DNA from: an uncultured Clostridia bacterium
GTDB lineage: Bacteria; Bacillota; Clostridia; UBA1381
Direction of reading: 5' to 3'
Assembly (NCBI GenBank): GCA_910585795.1
Contig: CAJUFV010000270.1
Location: forward strand, 1-41,683
DNA length: 41,683 nt
Part shown: piece by piece, positions 1 through 7,515 of the stretch
Position numbering within the stretch: the first letter of the stretch is position 1
Layout of the letters: each line of letters opens with the position of its first letter
Notes under the pieces: model-generated
Seen by the model: the letters and a program-made list of their open reading frames with translations, nothing else
Database searches by the model: none
Told to the model about the DNA's origin: nothing
Translations under genes and position numbers: made by a program

Positions 1-1
1 C

Positions 2-103
2 GGCAGAACCCGCAGGCAGATATACAATTTTGAGAATATTGACGTGTCATATGAAACGATATGCCGGATAATACGTGAGTACATAACAGACAGGGAGGAT
101 TAA
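2..103 (+). CDS. 3' end of an unidentified phage gene (partial)
   Basis: An open frame enters from the left edge and stops with TAA just before the next gene. It gives about 33 residues, rich in Arg, Ile and Glu and ending in ITDRED. The frame is open from the first base, and its end overlaps the ribosome binding site of the next gene, which fits an operon. It is too short to identify. By position it should be an early or middle phage gene upstream of the late activator. The call that it is coding rests on the spacing and the lack of stops only. Confidence 0.45.
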   Translation, partial: GRTRRQIYNFENIDVSYETICRIIREYITDRED

Positions 104-106
104 GGA

Positions 107-496
107 TTGACAAAGGAAGAGCTTGAGCAGTACCGCTCTATCGTGGCGGAGATTGACGAGATACGTGACAGGCTTAACAAAAACACAGTATATGGTACTG
201 TTACAGGCTCGGACAGTGAATTTCCGTATGTAAAGCATGTGATGTCTGTAGGAGGAGTTATGGAAACGGATGATAATAAGCGGTATATGGTGCTGATACG
301 CAAGCTGGAGCGTCAGAAGGAAAATATTGAGACATTTATACATAGCATTCCCGACAGCGTTACACGGCGAATATTTACATACAGGTATATGGACGGAAAA
401 GTAAAACCGTCATGGCAGTGGATTGCGTTTAAAATGGGACATTATGATGAACAGTATGCGCGTAGGAAACATAATAAATTTTTGAAGAAAAGTTAA
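107..496 (+). CDS. Phage late-transcription activator, ArpU/RinA/DUF1492-like
   Basis: This 129-residue protein starts at TTG (107) behind GGGAGG at 93-98. The N-terminal half is a charged helix. The C-terminal part (about residues 82-125: TRRIFTYRYMDG, then SWQWIAFKMGHYDEQYARRKH) looks like a sigma-70 region 4-type helix-turn-helix. Small phage regulators of the ArpU/RinA/DUF1492 group look like this and typically sit immediately upstream of the small terminase gene, where they switch on the late operon. Both the position and the C-terminal helix-turn-helix fit here. Its likely target is the promoter region directly downstream, with tandem 9-bp repeats at 500-517. The family call is by pattern; the target is inferred. 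Confidence 0.65.
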   Translation: MTKEELEQYRSIVAEIDEIRDRLNKNTVYGTVTGSDSEFPYVKHVMSVGGVMETDDNKRYMVLIRKLERQKENIETFIHSIPDSVTRRIFTYRYMDGKVKPSWQWIAFKMGHYDEQYARRKHNKFLKKS

Positions 497-499
497 AAA

Positions 500-532
500 A
501 TGACGAAAATGACGAAAAATGTATGTTAAAAT
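500..532 (+). promoter_or_regulatory. Candidate late promoter with tandem 9-bp repeat
   Basis: Two perfect adjacent copies of ATGACGAAA (500-508 and 509-517) precede an extended -10 element TGTTAAAAT (524-532). No good -35 box is present, as expected of an activator-dependent promoter. It lies between the activator gene and the small terminase gene. The whole gap 497-762 has no gene. It also contains short stems, for example CAACTC/GAGTTG near 699-714, and the hairpin listed next. Confidence 0.4.
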
Positions 533-644
533 TTAAAATAGAGATTGTGTGTAAAGCATAAGCGGAGTATCGCCTTAGGAAGAGGCGAAGGGTAATATCT
601 CAATTGAAGCAGGCGGGAGCAGAGGTATTAGAAAAAATAGTGAG

Positions 645-670
645 CAGACATCTATATGGTGTCTGTTTTT
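645..670 (+). terminator. Hairpin with U-tract in the leader of the terminase operon
   Basis: CAGACA (645-650) pairs with TGTCTG (660-665) and is followed by TTTTT. It lies downstream of the candidate late promoter, so it would attenuate the late transcript unless read through. It may simply end early transcription. Confidence 0.5.
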
Positions 671-762
671 GTTTGTGCAAGCGTAAGGGAGGAGAACAAC
701 TCTTCAGAGTTGCAGGCATAGAGATTGAAAAAGCTCGTTATGCCGTAAGGAGGTGATGTAAG

Positions 763-1158
763 ATGAAGCTGACGGACGAATTGAGGAAAAAGATTATTGC
801 TGACTATATAGACAGTGAGAATTACAGCACGGTAGCAAGAAAGTACAATATCAGCCGTACAACCGTTTCAAATGTTGTAAATTCCGACAGCGCAATTTGC
901 GAAAAGTTGCACCGAAAAAAAGAAGAAAACATAAAGAATGTACTTGAATATATGGGAGAAAAAAATAATGCCGTCTGTGAGCTTATAGACCTATATTTAA
1001 AGGAGCTTGTATCACCGGAAAAGCTGGAAAAGGCGACGCTTTCGCAGATTGCTACTACATTAGGAATTATAATTGATAAATTTACAGCTGTTCAATCTGA
1101 GAAAGACAACGGAGGACAGGGAGTAATTATTATGCCGATGGTGATGGACGATGGATAA
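763..1158 (+). CDS. terS: Terminase small subunit
   Basis: This 131-residue protein starts behind a near-perfect AAGGAGGTGAT (747-757). Residues about 5-35 form a resolvase/homeodomain-type helix-turn-helix (KKIIADYIDSENYSTVARKY, then NISRTTVSNVV), the DNA-recognition part of many small terminases. The middle is helical and may serve oligomerisation. Its role is to recognise the packaging start on concatemeric phage DNA and to load the large subunit. The stop overlaps the start of the next gene by 8 bases, which suggests translational coupling. The assignment rests on the helix-turn-helix, the size and the position directly before a clear large terminase. Confidence 0.8.
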   Translation: MKLTDELRKKIIADYIDSENYSTVARKYNISRTTVSNVVNSDSAICEKLHRKKEENIKNVLEYMGEKNNAVCELIDLYLKELVSPEKLEKATLSQIATTLGIIIDKFTAVQSEKDNGGQGVIIMPMVMDDG

Positions 1159-2551
1159 TATAATTTGGAAGCCTCAGCCGAGACAGTATGAGTTTATGCG
1201 GCGCGGTGAATATGAGGCGTTATACGGCGGCGCGGCAGGCGGCGGAAAAAGCGACGCGCTTGTCGCGGAGGCGCTAAGGCAGGTAGACATACCGCATTAC
1301 AAGGCTATTCTTTTCCGTAAAACGTTCCCCGAAGCAAGGGAGCTGATACTTAAAAGTCAGCGCATATATCCGCGCGTATATCCAACGGCAAAATACAACG
1401 GCAGCGAGCACTGCTGGACGTTTCCGAGCGGTGCAAGGATTTATTTCGGCTCTATGTCGAACAGTACGAGCTACATACGTTATCAGGGCTTATCCTTCGC
1501 TTTTATAGGCTTTGACGAACTGACGCATTTTACGCGGGATGAATACGAGTACCTCATATCCCGTAACCGCGCCGACGGCCCGAATGTGCGCGTATACATA
1601 AGAGCGACAGCTAATCCCGGCGGAGTAGGTCACGGCTGGGTAAAAGAGCGGTTTATAACGGCGATGCCGCCGAATACTCCGTATGAGTTTAAGTCAAAGG
1701 TTGTAAATCCTGACGGAGAAAGCATTGAGGTGACACGAAAGCGTATTTTTATACCCTCCTCTGTATTTGACAATAAGGAATTGCTTAAAAACGATCCGAA
1801 TTATCTGGCTAATCTCGCAATGCTGCCCGAAGCGCAGAAAAAGGCCTTATTATACGGCGATTGGGACACGTTTTCAGGACAGGTATTTACGGAATGGCGC
1901 GACAATCCCGACGGCTACAGGCGCAGACAGTTTACGCACGTCATTGAGCCGTTTGACATACCGCGTCACTGGCGGCGTTACCGCAGCTTTGATTTCGGCT
2001 ATGCGAAGCCGTTCGCGGTGCAGTGGTGGGCGGTGGATACCGACGGCAGAGTGTATTTATACCGTCAGCTTTACGGCTGTACGGAGACGCCGAATACAGG
2101 CGTGAAATGGGAGCCGCGCAGAATTGCGAGAGAGATACGCAAAATTGAGGACGAGCAGGAAAAGGGTAATACGATTATAGGCATTGCCGACCCCTCGATA
2201 TGGGACAAGAGCCGTGGCAGCGACGGTACTGTTATTAATATGATGGAGGCGGAGGGCGTTTATTTTGACAGGGGTAAAAATGACCGCATATCAGGTAAAA
2301 TGCAGCTGCATTACAGGCTGGCGTTTGACAAAAACGGCTTTCCGATGCTGTATGTATTTAACACCTGCCGTCAGTTTATACGGACGCTGCCGAACCTTGT
2401 ATATGACAGCGTGCATGTGGAGGATATCGACACGGCGCAGGAAGACCATGACTATGACGCGTGCCGGTATTTCTTACAGGAAAACCCTATAAAGGCACGT
2501 TCTAATGAAGTTGAAAGACCTGTGTATATGTATAATCCGCTGTCATCATAA
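1151..2551 (+). CDS. terL: Terminase large subunit
   Basis: This 466-residue packaging motor has an N-terminal ATPase and a C-terminal nuclease. Walker A is GGAAGGGKS at residues 26-34. Walker B is AFIGFDE at 117-123, with D122 and the catalytic E123. The coupling motif ATANPGG follows at 152-158. The RNase H-like nuclease shows its acidic residues at D281 (SFDFG), D347 (IADPS) and D434/D436 (DHDYD). Length and motif order are normal for the family. The last 15 codons are echoed by a diverged second copy 185 bases downstream (2689-2736). Confidence 0.96.
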   Translation: MDNIIWKPQPRQYEFMRRGEYEALYGGAAGGGKSDALVAEALRQVDIPHYKAILFRKTFPEARELILKSQRIYPRVYPTAKYNGSEHCWTFPSGARIYFGSMSNSTSYIRYQGLSFAFIGFDELTHFTRDEYEYLISRNRADGPNVRVYIRATANPGGVGHGWVKERFITAMPPNTPYEFKSKVVNPDGESIEVTRKRIFIPSSVFDNKELLKNDPNYLANLAMLPEAQKKALLYGDWDTFSGQVFTEWRDNPDGYRRRQFTHVIEPFDIPRHWRRYRSFDFGYAKPFAVQWWAVDTDGRVYLYRQLYGCTETPNTGVKWEPRRIAREIRKIEDEQEKGNTIIGIADPSIWDKSRGSDGTVINMMEAEGVYFDRGKNDRISGKMQLHYRLAFDKNGFPMLYVFNTCRQFIRTLPNLVYDSVHVEDIDTAQEDHDYDACRYFLQENPIKARSNEVERPVYMYNPLSS

Positions 2552-2688
2552 ATGAGAAAAAAGTTGAGGAACGTGCCGACATTGTTTAGCTGCGTTTCAC
2601 GACGAAGCAGCAACTTTCGCGAAGCAGTCAGTTGCGGGCAGTGAAACATTGACAGCAAACAATCTGCCGTTAGGCAGGGCAATGTTAA
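2552..2688. other. Structured non-coding insert between two terL ends
   Basis: No gene is visible. The stretch is rich in complementary segments: GCTGC/GCAGC (2589-2593 with 2607-2611), GCAAC/GTTGC (2610-2614 with 2631-2635), GTTTCAC/GTGAAAC (2594-2600 with 2641-2647), ATTGTTT/AAACAAT (2581-2587 with 2657-2663) and CTGCC-gtta-GGCAG (2664-2677). Some of these exclude one another. Together they suggest a folded RNA or a small palindromic element. It is bracketed by the true and the relic terL 3' ends. Confidence 0.5.
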
Positions 2689-2736
2689 AATGAAGTAGAA
2701 AGACCAGTACATATATATAATCCGTTATCAAGTTAA
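2689..2736 (+). pseudogene. Relic second terL 3' end
   Basis: Sixteen codons including the stop match the last sixteen of terL (2504-2551) in register: 38 of 48 bases are identical. The encoded ends NEVERPVYMYNPLSS and NEVERPVHIYNPLSS differ at two residues. Nearly all base changes are synonymous, including a tca-to-agt Ser swap and a ctg-to-tta Leu swap. A TAA directly upstream means it is not translated as part of terL. The pattern says it came from a diverged terL that was under selection, not from a recent local duplication. Confidence 0.75.
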
Positions 2737-2770
2737 AAATTAATTTTATATTCAGAAAGGAAAAAATATT

Positions 2771-3685
2771 ATGAATGAAGAAACATTGAACGCAGAAGCA
2801 CGGGAAGTCGTTCAACCCGATTTTATGAGCGAAAGCGAAGCGATTAGCTCTCAATATGAAAACGGTGCAGAAGTAACAGACGTTATACAGGAGGAAATCA
2901 CCGAGCCTCCGAAGGCAGTAGAAGAAATGAGCGACGAAGAATTTTTGAGCTACATCAATTCGGCGCAGAATGGGACTGTACCTGAAAATCAAAGCGAAGT
3001 ACAAGCAGATGATGAACAGGACGGACAGGACAATTCAGATAATACGGGTAACGCCGAACCCACAGATGCGGCAAAAGCGGAGCCTTTTAAGGTGTTTAAT
3101 ACTCAGGAGGAATATCAGAGCGTAATCGACGGTATTATCGGCGAACGATTGAAAAAAAACCGCGAGGGTATGGAAACGCTTGAAGGGTTGAAGCAACACG
3201 CGCTTAGCTTCTACGATACAGACGACGGCGACGCCGCGCTTCGTCAGCTTATCGACGACTTACAGCAGCAGAACGCCGAAAAGCACGGTGTAAGCGCGGA
3301 GGAATACAGACAGCAGACGCAGGACAGCATTGACGCGCAGAAGTACCGTGAGGAACAGAGCCGCATATCGTCTGAACAACAGAGAATTGCGGACATACAA
3401 AGTAAATGGCAAAGAGAGTCGGAGGATTTGAAAAGAGTAATCCCCGACTTTGATTTTGCCAAGGCAATGCAGGACAAGACCTTTTACGACAATATTGTAA
3501 ATGGCAGTTCTGTATCAACTGCATATCTTGCCGCGAACAAACCGGCGCAGGAACAGCCGAAGCCGCGCAGACCTATAGCTCAAAACGGTAATATGAAGGG
3601 CGGCAGGGCAGGAAAGGTTGAGGCTAATCCTGCGAGTATGTCGGACGCAGACTTTGCAAGATATATTGAAAGAATTAAGGGATAA
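2771..3685 (+). CDS. Capsid scaffolding protein
   Basis: This 304-residue protein is highly charged, acidic and glutamine-rich, with a long coiled-coil middle (about residues 160-225, e.g. QKYREEQSRISSEQQRIADI). The C-terminus is basic (PKPRRPIAQ, then GGRAGK), followed by a short final helix. Phage scaffolds commonly have such a basic C-terminal capsid-binding end. It lies directly before the major capsid gene with a 20-base gap, the usual place for a scaffold. It would act inside the procapsid and leave before packaging. The start follows GAAAGGAAAA. The call is by composition and context. Confidence 0.75.
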   Translation: MNEETLNAEAREVVQPDFMSESEAISSQYENGAEVTDVIQEEITEPPKAVEEMSDEEFLSYINSAQNGTVPENQSEVQADDEQDGQDNSDNTGNAEPTDAAKAEPFKVFNTQEEYQSVIDGIIGERLKKNREGMETLEGLKQHALSFYDTDDGDAALRQLIDDLQQQNAEKHGVSAEEYRQQTQDSIDAQKYREEQSRISSEQQRIADIQSKWQRESEDLKRVIPDFDFAKAMQDKTFYDNIVNGSSVSTAYLAANKPAQEQPKPRRPIAQNGNMKGGRAGKVEANPASMSDADFARYIERIKG

Positions 3686-3705
3686 AAGAAAGGAAATAAT
3701 GATTT

Positions 3706-4917
3706 ATGACATTAGGATTTGAGGAAAATCTGAATATGAACAAAACCACAAGTACAGGCGTACAGCCTTTATATCAGCCTGTACTGAACAGACACCTTTT
3801 AATGGTGTCAAAGCCGACTATGGTGCACGCGCAGTTCGGTCAGAAGGTGGAGATACCGAAGGGTAAGGGAAAGACAATAGCGTGGGACAAGCTGTCTCCG
3901 CTTCCAAAGGCTAAAATGCCGCTTACGGAGGGTATCACTCCCGAAGGTACGGCTATTAATATTTCGAGAGTTACAACTACCCCGGAGCAGTACGGAGCGT
4001 ATGTAAGCACTACAGACCAGTTTGAATTCTTTACGCCCAATCCGTCGCCGGAAGTGCTGAGAATTAACGAGGTACTGGGCGATAACGCAGGTGAGACGCT
4101 GGATTCTCTAACGGCCGATGTACTGTCTACAGGCACTAACGTACAGTACCCGAATGGCAAGGCGGCCAGAGCGTCGCTGACAACCAACGACGTGTTGACC
4201 GTAGCGGAGATAAAAAAGGCTGTGCGCACTCTGAAGGGTAACAGGGCAAAGAAACTGAAGGGCAACAAATATGTCGCTATTATTCATACGGATATCGCTC
4301 ATGATTTGATGAATGATTCTGAATGGAAATATCCGCATCAGTATGTAGATACTAAGCAGATTTACGACGGAGAAATCGGTGAGCTTTACGGCGTTAAGTT
4401 TGTGGAGTCGCCTGACGCGAAGGTATTTAGAGGTGAGAAATTTGCGGGCTATGATGAATTATCTGTCGTTAAGGTTGATGATAAGAAGATTTACATAGCG
4501 GAAACAATTACGGATACGCAGGCATCAGATTTGACGAGCGCAGCAACAAAGCGCAAGATTATTGTCAATGATTTTGTCTACACAGTATCGTCTGTTACAG
4601 CCGGCAAAAACGGCGAGGCGTATCTGACATGCTCGGCGGCGGTTGACGAGAGTGTGTCGGTAGATATGAAGATTTATCCGGGCGAGGGCGCGGCAAGCGG
4701 CAGGCCTGTTTACTCCACGCTTGTACTGGGCGACAACGCATACGGCGTGACAGATCCGAAGGGTACTTTGGAGAACATCACAAAGCCTTTAGGCAGTGCA
4801 GGCAGCGCCGATCCGCTCAATCAGAGAAGCACAATGGGCTGGAAGTCGTATCACGCGGCAAAGATACTTGTAAACGAGTACATGGTGAGAATTGAGACGG
4901 TATCGACAAGATACTAA
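3706..4917 (+). CDS. Major capsid protein, N4-gp56 family
   Basis: This 403-residue protein has features of the N4-gp56 capsid family. These are a KIPKGKG-like edge (KVEIPKGKGKTIAWDK, about 46-61), then LTEGITPEGTAINIS, then EQYGAYVSTTDQFEFF, a segment on degrading or copying the tag-like GTNVQYPNGKA, and later YVAIIHTDIAHDLMND followed by GEIGELYGVKFVES. It forms the icosahedral shell with an HK97-type fold. Size and order after the scaffold fit. The start ATG at 3706 follows GAAAGGAAAT. An ATG at 3699 lies in another frame and is ignored. Confidence 0.88.
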   Translation: MTLGFEENLNMNKTTSTGVQPLYQPVLNRHLLMVSKPTMVHAQFGQKVEIPKGKGKTIAWDKLSPLPKAKMPLTEGITPEGTAINISRVTTTPEQYGAYVSTTDQFEFFTPNPSPEVLRINEVLGDNAGETLDSLTADVLSTGTNVQYPNGKAARASLTTNDVLTVAEIKKAVRTLKGNRAKKLKGNKYVAIIHTDIAHDLMNDSEWKYPHQYVDTKQIYDGEIGELYGVKFVESPDAKVFRGEKFAGYDELSVVKVDDKKIYIAETITDTQASDLTSAATKRKIIVNDFVYTVSSVTAGKNGEAYLTCSAAVDESVSVDMKIYPGEGAASGRPVYSTLVLGDNAYGVTDPKGTLENITKPLGSAGSADPLNQRSTMGWKSYHAAKILVNEYMVRIETVSTRY

Positions 4918-5105
4918 AAAGGTGTGCGCGTCCGCACACCGCCCGAAACTGCGTTTCGGTCAATTTGCAGAATAGAGAAAAAATAAAAATTCCGCTTACG
5001 CAAAATTTTTATTTTGCTGATGTTTTCCGGCGCGCATGTCGTCGGAAAACTATTCAGCGCGGCATAAGCCGCACAGAACATGAAATGAACAGGAGGAAAT
5101 ATGTT
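4918..5105 (+). repeat. Array of five hairpins after the capsid gene
   Basis: Successive perfect stems are GGTGTGCG/CGCACACC (4921-4940), CCGAAAC/GTTTCGG (4943-4959), ATAAAAATT/AATTTTTAT (4983-5012, alternative GCAAAAT/ATTTTGC), GTTTTCCG/CGGAAAAC (5022-5050) and GCGGC/GCCGC (5059-5072). The reading frame through this stretch is open by chance, but it has no ribosome binding site. The real downstream start is at 5106. Possible roles are transcript processing or 3'-end protection of the abundant capsid mRNA. Confidence 0.6.
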
Positions 5106-5378
5106 ATGGCAGCAGCAAAAAATAACAATCATGTAAGCAAGGTACAGGAGTTTTACAATGAGAAGGTTCCGGTATTTATACGCCGTCCGGAGGGAGTCAA
5201 GGATAATTCCTGCACGATTACATTGAACGGCAGGAATTATCAGATACTTTACAACACGGAGGTTATGGTACCAAGATGTGTCGCGCTTATTGCGGAGGAG
5301 TCGGAGCGCAACGAGAGAATTGCGGAGGAAAACGTACAGCGTCTAATGGGCACTGACAAGCGGCTCGGCGAGGTGTAA
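5106..5378 (+). CDS. Small phage head-region protein of unknown function
   Basis: This 90-residue protein begins MAAAKNNNHVSKVQEF. ATG 5106 is chosen because AGGAGG (5091-5096) lies 9 bases upstream, whereas a longer open frame would begin inside the hairpin array. It contains a short beta-like core (VPVFIRRPEG, TITLNGRNYQILYNTEVMVP) and a charged C-terminal helix (AEESERNERIAEEN). It sits just after the capsid gene, where small decoration or completion proteins are often found, but no family is recognised. The first type I toxin locus follows. Confidence 0.6.
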   Translation: MAAAKNNNHVSKVQEFYNEKVPVFIRRPEGVKDNSCTITLNGRNYQILYNTEVMVPRCVALIAEESERNERIAEENVQRLMGTDKRLGEV

Positions 5379-5392
5379 ATAAAAAAATAACC

Positions 5393-5421
5393 TTGCCAAA
5401 TGTGACAAGATATGCTATGCT
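5393..5421 (+). promoter_or_regulatory. Toxin promoter, locus 1
   Basis: TTGCCA (5393-5398), a 17-base spacer, then TATGCT (5416-5421). Transcription would start near 5428. The leader carries CTGACACC (5452-5459), which pairs with GGTGTCAG (5498-5505) covering the ribosome binding site of the peptide. Confidence 0.7.
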
Positions 5422-5506
5422 ATATGCATAGCGAGAGGGTACGCGGTTAATCTGACACCTTTAGAAATCAGCACATGCTGAAATTCGGTAGAATGGGGGT
5501 GTCAGT

Positions 5507-5581
5507 ATGGATTTTGATTTGATTATAGAACTGATAATTTTACTTATCATACTGGATATCGTCAAGAACATAAAAAAATGA
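5507..5581 (+). CDS. Putative type I toxin peptide, locus 1 (24 aa)
   Basis: A 24-residue peptide reads MDFDLIIELIILL followed by IILDIVKNIKK: an acidic start, an Ile/Leu-rich membrane-length core and a Lys-Lys end. Its GGGGGTG ribosome binding site (5495-5501) is buried in a perfect 8-bp stem with 5452-5459, as in type I toxin mRNAs that are made untranslatable until refolded. Two similar peptides, at 10958 and 15305, sit in loci of identical layout. Small hydrophobic peptides of this kind (Fst, TxpA, holin-like toxins) damage the membrane when made in excess. Toxicity is inferred; the layout is seen. Confidence 0.75.
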   Translation: MDFDLIIELIILLIILDIVKNIKK

Positions 5582-5664
5582 CCGCCTGCTCTGGCAAGCA
5601 GACGGTCTGTCCTTTTATAAGGACAAATAAATCATTGTCAGAATAACCGTCGGTTATCCTCTTG
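5570..5664 (-). ncRNA. Antisense antitoxin RNA, locus 1
   Basis: This RNA is predicted from the minus-strand promoter at 5671-5699. It would start near 5664 and end in the U-rich tract after the shared stem at 5580-5607, so it is about 95 nt long. It overlaps the 3' end of the toxin mRNA. Its first part repeats the toxin leader: the leader segment at 5444-5456 is complementary, 12 of 13, to 5637-5649. The two RNAs therefore can pair both at the terminator and at the leader repeat. Confidence 0.7.
5580..5607. terminator. Bidirectional terminator, locus 1
   Basis: GACCGCCTGC (5580-5589) pairs 9 of 10 with GCAGACGGTC (5598-5607). On the minus strand it is followed by ATTTTTTTAT, a good terminator for the antisense RNA. 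On the plus strand a second stem, TGTCCTT/AAGGACA (5608-5625), follows. Confidence 0.75.
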
Positions 5665-5670
5665 CTTACA

Positions 5671-5699
5671 TTCTATCATAAAAAAATAATAATGTCAAT
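5671..5699 (-). promoter_or_regulatory. Antitoxin promoter, locus 1
   Basis: Read on the minus strand: TTGACA (5699-5694), 17 bases, then TAGAAT (5676-5671). This is one base from consensus and stronger than the toxin promoter, as expected for an antitoxin RNA. Confidence 0.75.
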
Positions 5700-5705
5700 A
5701 ATTTT

Positions 5706-5728
5706 GCGCGTCTTATGACGTGCTTTTT
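5706..5728 (+). terminator. Terminator closing locus 1
   Basis: GCGCGTC (5706-5712) pairs with GACGTGC (5717-5723), including one G-U pair, and is followed by TTTTT. It isolates locus 1 from the next late gene. Loci 2 and 3 have an equivalent hairpin at the same place. Confidence 0.65.
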
Positions 5729-5752
5729 ATATAGAAAAAATGAGGTGGATAT

Positions 5753-7489
5753 ATGAAATATGATTTAATAAGGACGAAAGGGAATGTAAAGGAGCAGATT
5801 GTAAGCTTCGGAGGGCTGAACAGAACGGACAATACGGAGAAGAACGAGTTTTCTTACATGGTGAATTTATCCTCTGACAAGTATCCGTTTCTTACGCCGT
5901 CAAGGACAGTGAGGGAGGTATTACAGCAGGAGAATATACGGGCGGTGATTGCGCCGCAGTACAGCAGTAACGCGGAGATTGCGTCATTTACAGGAGTGGC
6001 GGGAAATAAATTTTATTATGAGGGCGCACAGAAAGCAATGACTATTCCCGACGGTGATGTGACGCTTGCCGACTTCAACGGACGCATTATAATCTGTGTA
6101 TATGACGGAAATAAAAGTTACATGCTCTATTACGACTACACCGCGGCGGGCGACGGCACTGTGAAAAAGATGGAGCAGGGAGTATATGATATTACGTGCA
6201 CGGCATATTCAAGCGGAAATCCGAAGGATGATTTTTCTGTTACGAATTACTTACAGGCGAGTGTAGATTGGTCGGACTATTTTAAGGAAGGTGACAGCAT
6301 ATTTATAGAGGGCTTTAAAAATATCGAAAACAACACCGTACAGCTTGACAGCCGCTATCAGGACGTAAGTCCGACAAGGGCTATAAGCTGTATTGTGGAA
6401 AAGGTTGATGGAAACAAGCTGTATTTACAGATGTACAACCGCAGCGGAAGCGTGCTTGTATTCAAGAATGAGACAAGAAATAAAGAAATTGTTGACGGAA
6501 AGGAAGTGGGCGTAAAAATATATACGAAAATTCCGACTATGAACCACGTATGCATACACAACAACCGCTTATGGGGGACTAATCCGAACGGTGAATACAT
6601 ATACGCGTCGAAGCAGGGCGACTGCTTCAACTTCAACACATTTCAGGGCCTGGCGAATGACAGCTTTTACGCTGAAATCGGTACAGCGGGCGGCTTTGTC
6701 GGTATAGTGAGCTTTCGGGATAATCTGGTCGCGTTTAAGCGCGATTACATTCACCATGTATACGGAGATAAGCCGGCCAATTTCACTATTCCAAAGCAGC
6801 TTGAAGGCTGCGGCTGTATTGATATACGCAGCGCGGCGCAGGTGGGTACTACAATGTATTTTCTCGGTTACGACGGCATTTATGCGTATGTCGGGGGTCA
6901 GCCGACGCTTATATCGAAGAAGCTTGACAGGAAATACAAAAGCGCGGCTGCTATGACTGACGGACATAAGTATATTATTTCGTGCAAGGGTTATACGCCG
7001 GAGGAAAGTGAGCTGCTTGTGCTTGACACTGAACACGGACTATGGCACAGGGAAAGCTATATTGACGCTGTAGGCTCGTTTCGGTGGCATGACAAGCTGT
7101 ATATTGCGTCAAGTGATACAGTGTATGAATACGGCGCATTATCGTTTAATGACAGCGAGTATAAAAGAGAAGAAGAAAAAGAATATGACTGGGCGTGTGA
7201 AAGCGTTATTATTCATGACGACACGTTTGACAACAAGGGTATGACGGAGCTATGGATAAGAGCGAAAATAGACGAGGGCTCTGAGATTAAGGTGCTGACG
7301 AGCGAGGACGGAGGCGACTTCCTTACACGGACGGTTTTAAAGCCACAGGGGTTAAAGGTATACCGTATTCCGATACGCTTTATAAACGGCGAGTTTTATC
7401 AGTACAGATTGGAGGGGATCGGAAACGCGGTTATTTACAGTATAGAGAGAGTATTATCGTCGGGAGGACGGCAGTACAGAGGTATATAA
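5753..7489 (+). CDS. Beta-propeller tail/head-completion protein, P22 gp10-like
   Basis: This 578-residue beta-rich protein has repeated short strands. The motif NNRLWGTNPNGEYIYASKQG (about residues 271-290) followed by CFNF and, later, MYFLGYDGIYAYVGGQP is typical of the propeller proteins that plug or stabilise the packaged DNA in podoviruses (P22 gp10 'packaged DNA stabilisation', T7 gp12-like nozzle). The early segment GGLNRTDNTEKNEFSYMVNL fits the same family. It would form part of the short tail below the portal-adaptor complex. It starts at ATG 5753 behind GAGGTGG. The family call comes from the motif and the podovirus setting, without a search. Confidence 0.65.
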   Translation: MKYDLIRTKGNVKEQIVSFGGLNRTDNTEKNEFSYMVNLSSDKYPFLTPSRTVREVLQQENIRAVIAPQYSSNAEIASFTGVAGNKFYYEGAQKAMTIPDGDVTLADFNGRIIICVYDGNKSYMLYYDYTAAGDGTVKKMEQGVYDITCTAYSSGNPKDDFSVTNYLQASVDWSDYFKEGDSIFIEGFKNIENNTVQLDSRYQDVSPTRAISCIVEKVDGNKLYLQMYNRSGSVLVFKNETRNKEIVDGKEVGVKIYTKIPTMNHVCIHNNRLWGTNPNGEYIYASKQGDCFNFNTFQGLANDSFYAEIGTAGGFVGIVSFRDNLVAFKRDYIHHVYGDKPANFTIPKQLEGCGCIDIRSAAQVGTTMYFLGYDGIYAYVGGQPTLISKKLDRKYKSAAAMTDGHKYIISCKGYTPEESELLVLDTEHGLWHRESYIDAVGSFRWHDKLYIASSDTVYEYGALSFNDSEYKREEEKEYDWACESVIIHDDTFDNKGMTELWIRAKIDEGSEIKVLTSEDGGDFLTRTVLKPQGLKVYRIPIRFINGEFYQYRLEGIGNAVIYSIERVLSSGGRQYRGI

Positions 7490-7515
7490 AAATTAAGAAA
7501 GAGAGGAAAAGGATT

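Noticed and set aside
4965..5105. Longer version of the small head protein starting at 4965
   Set aside because: This start lies inside the hairpin array with no ribosome binding site. AGGAGG and ATG at 5106 explain translation better.
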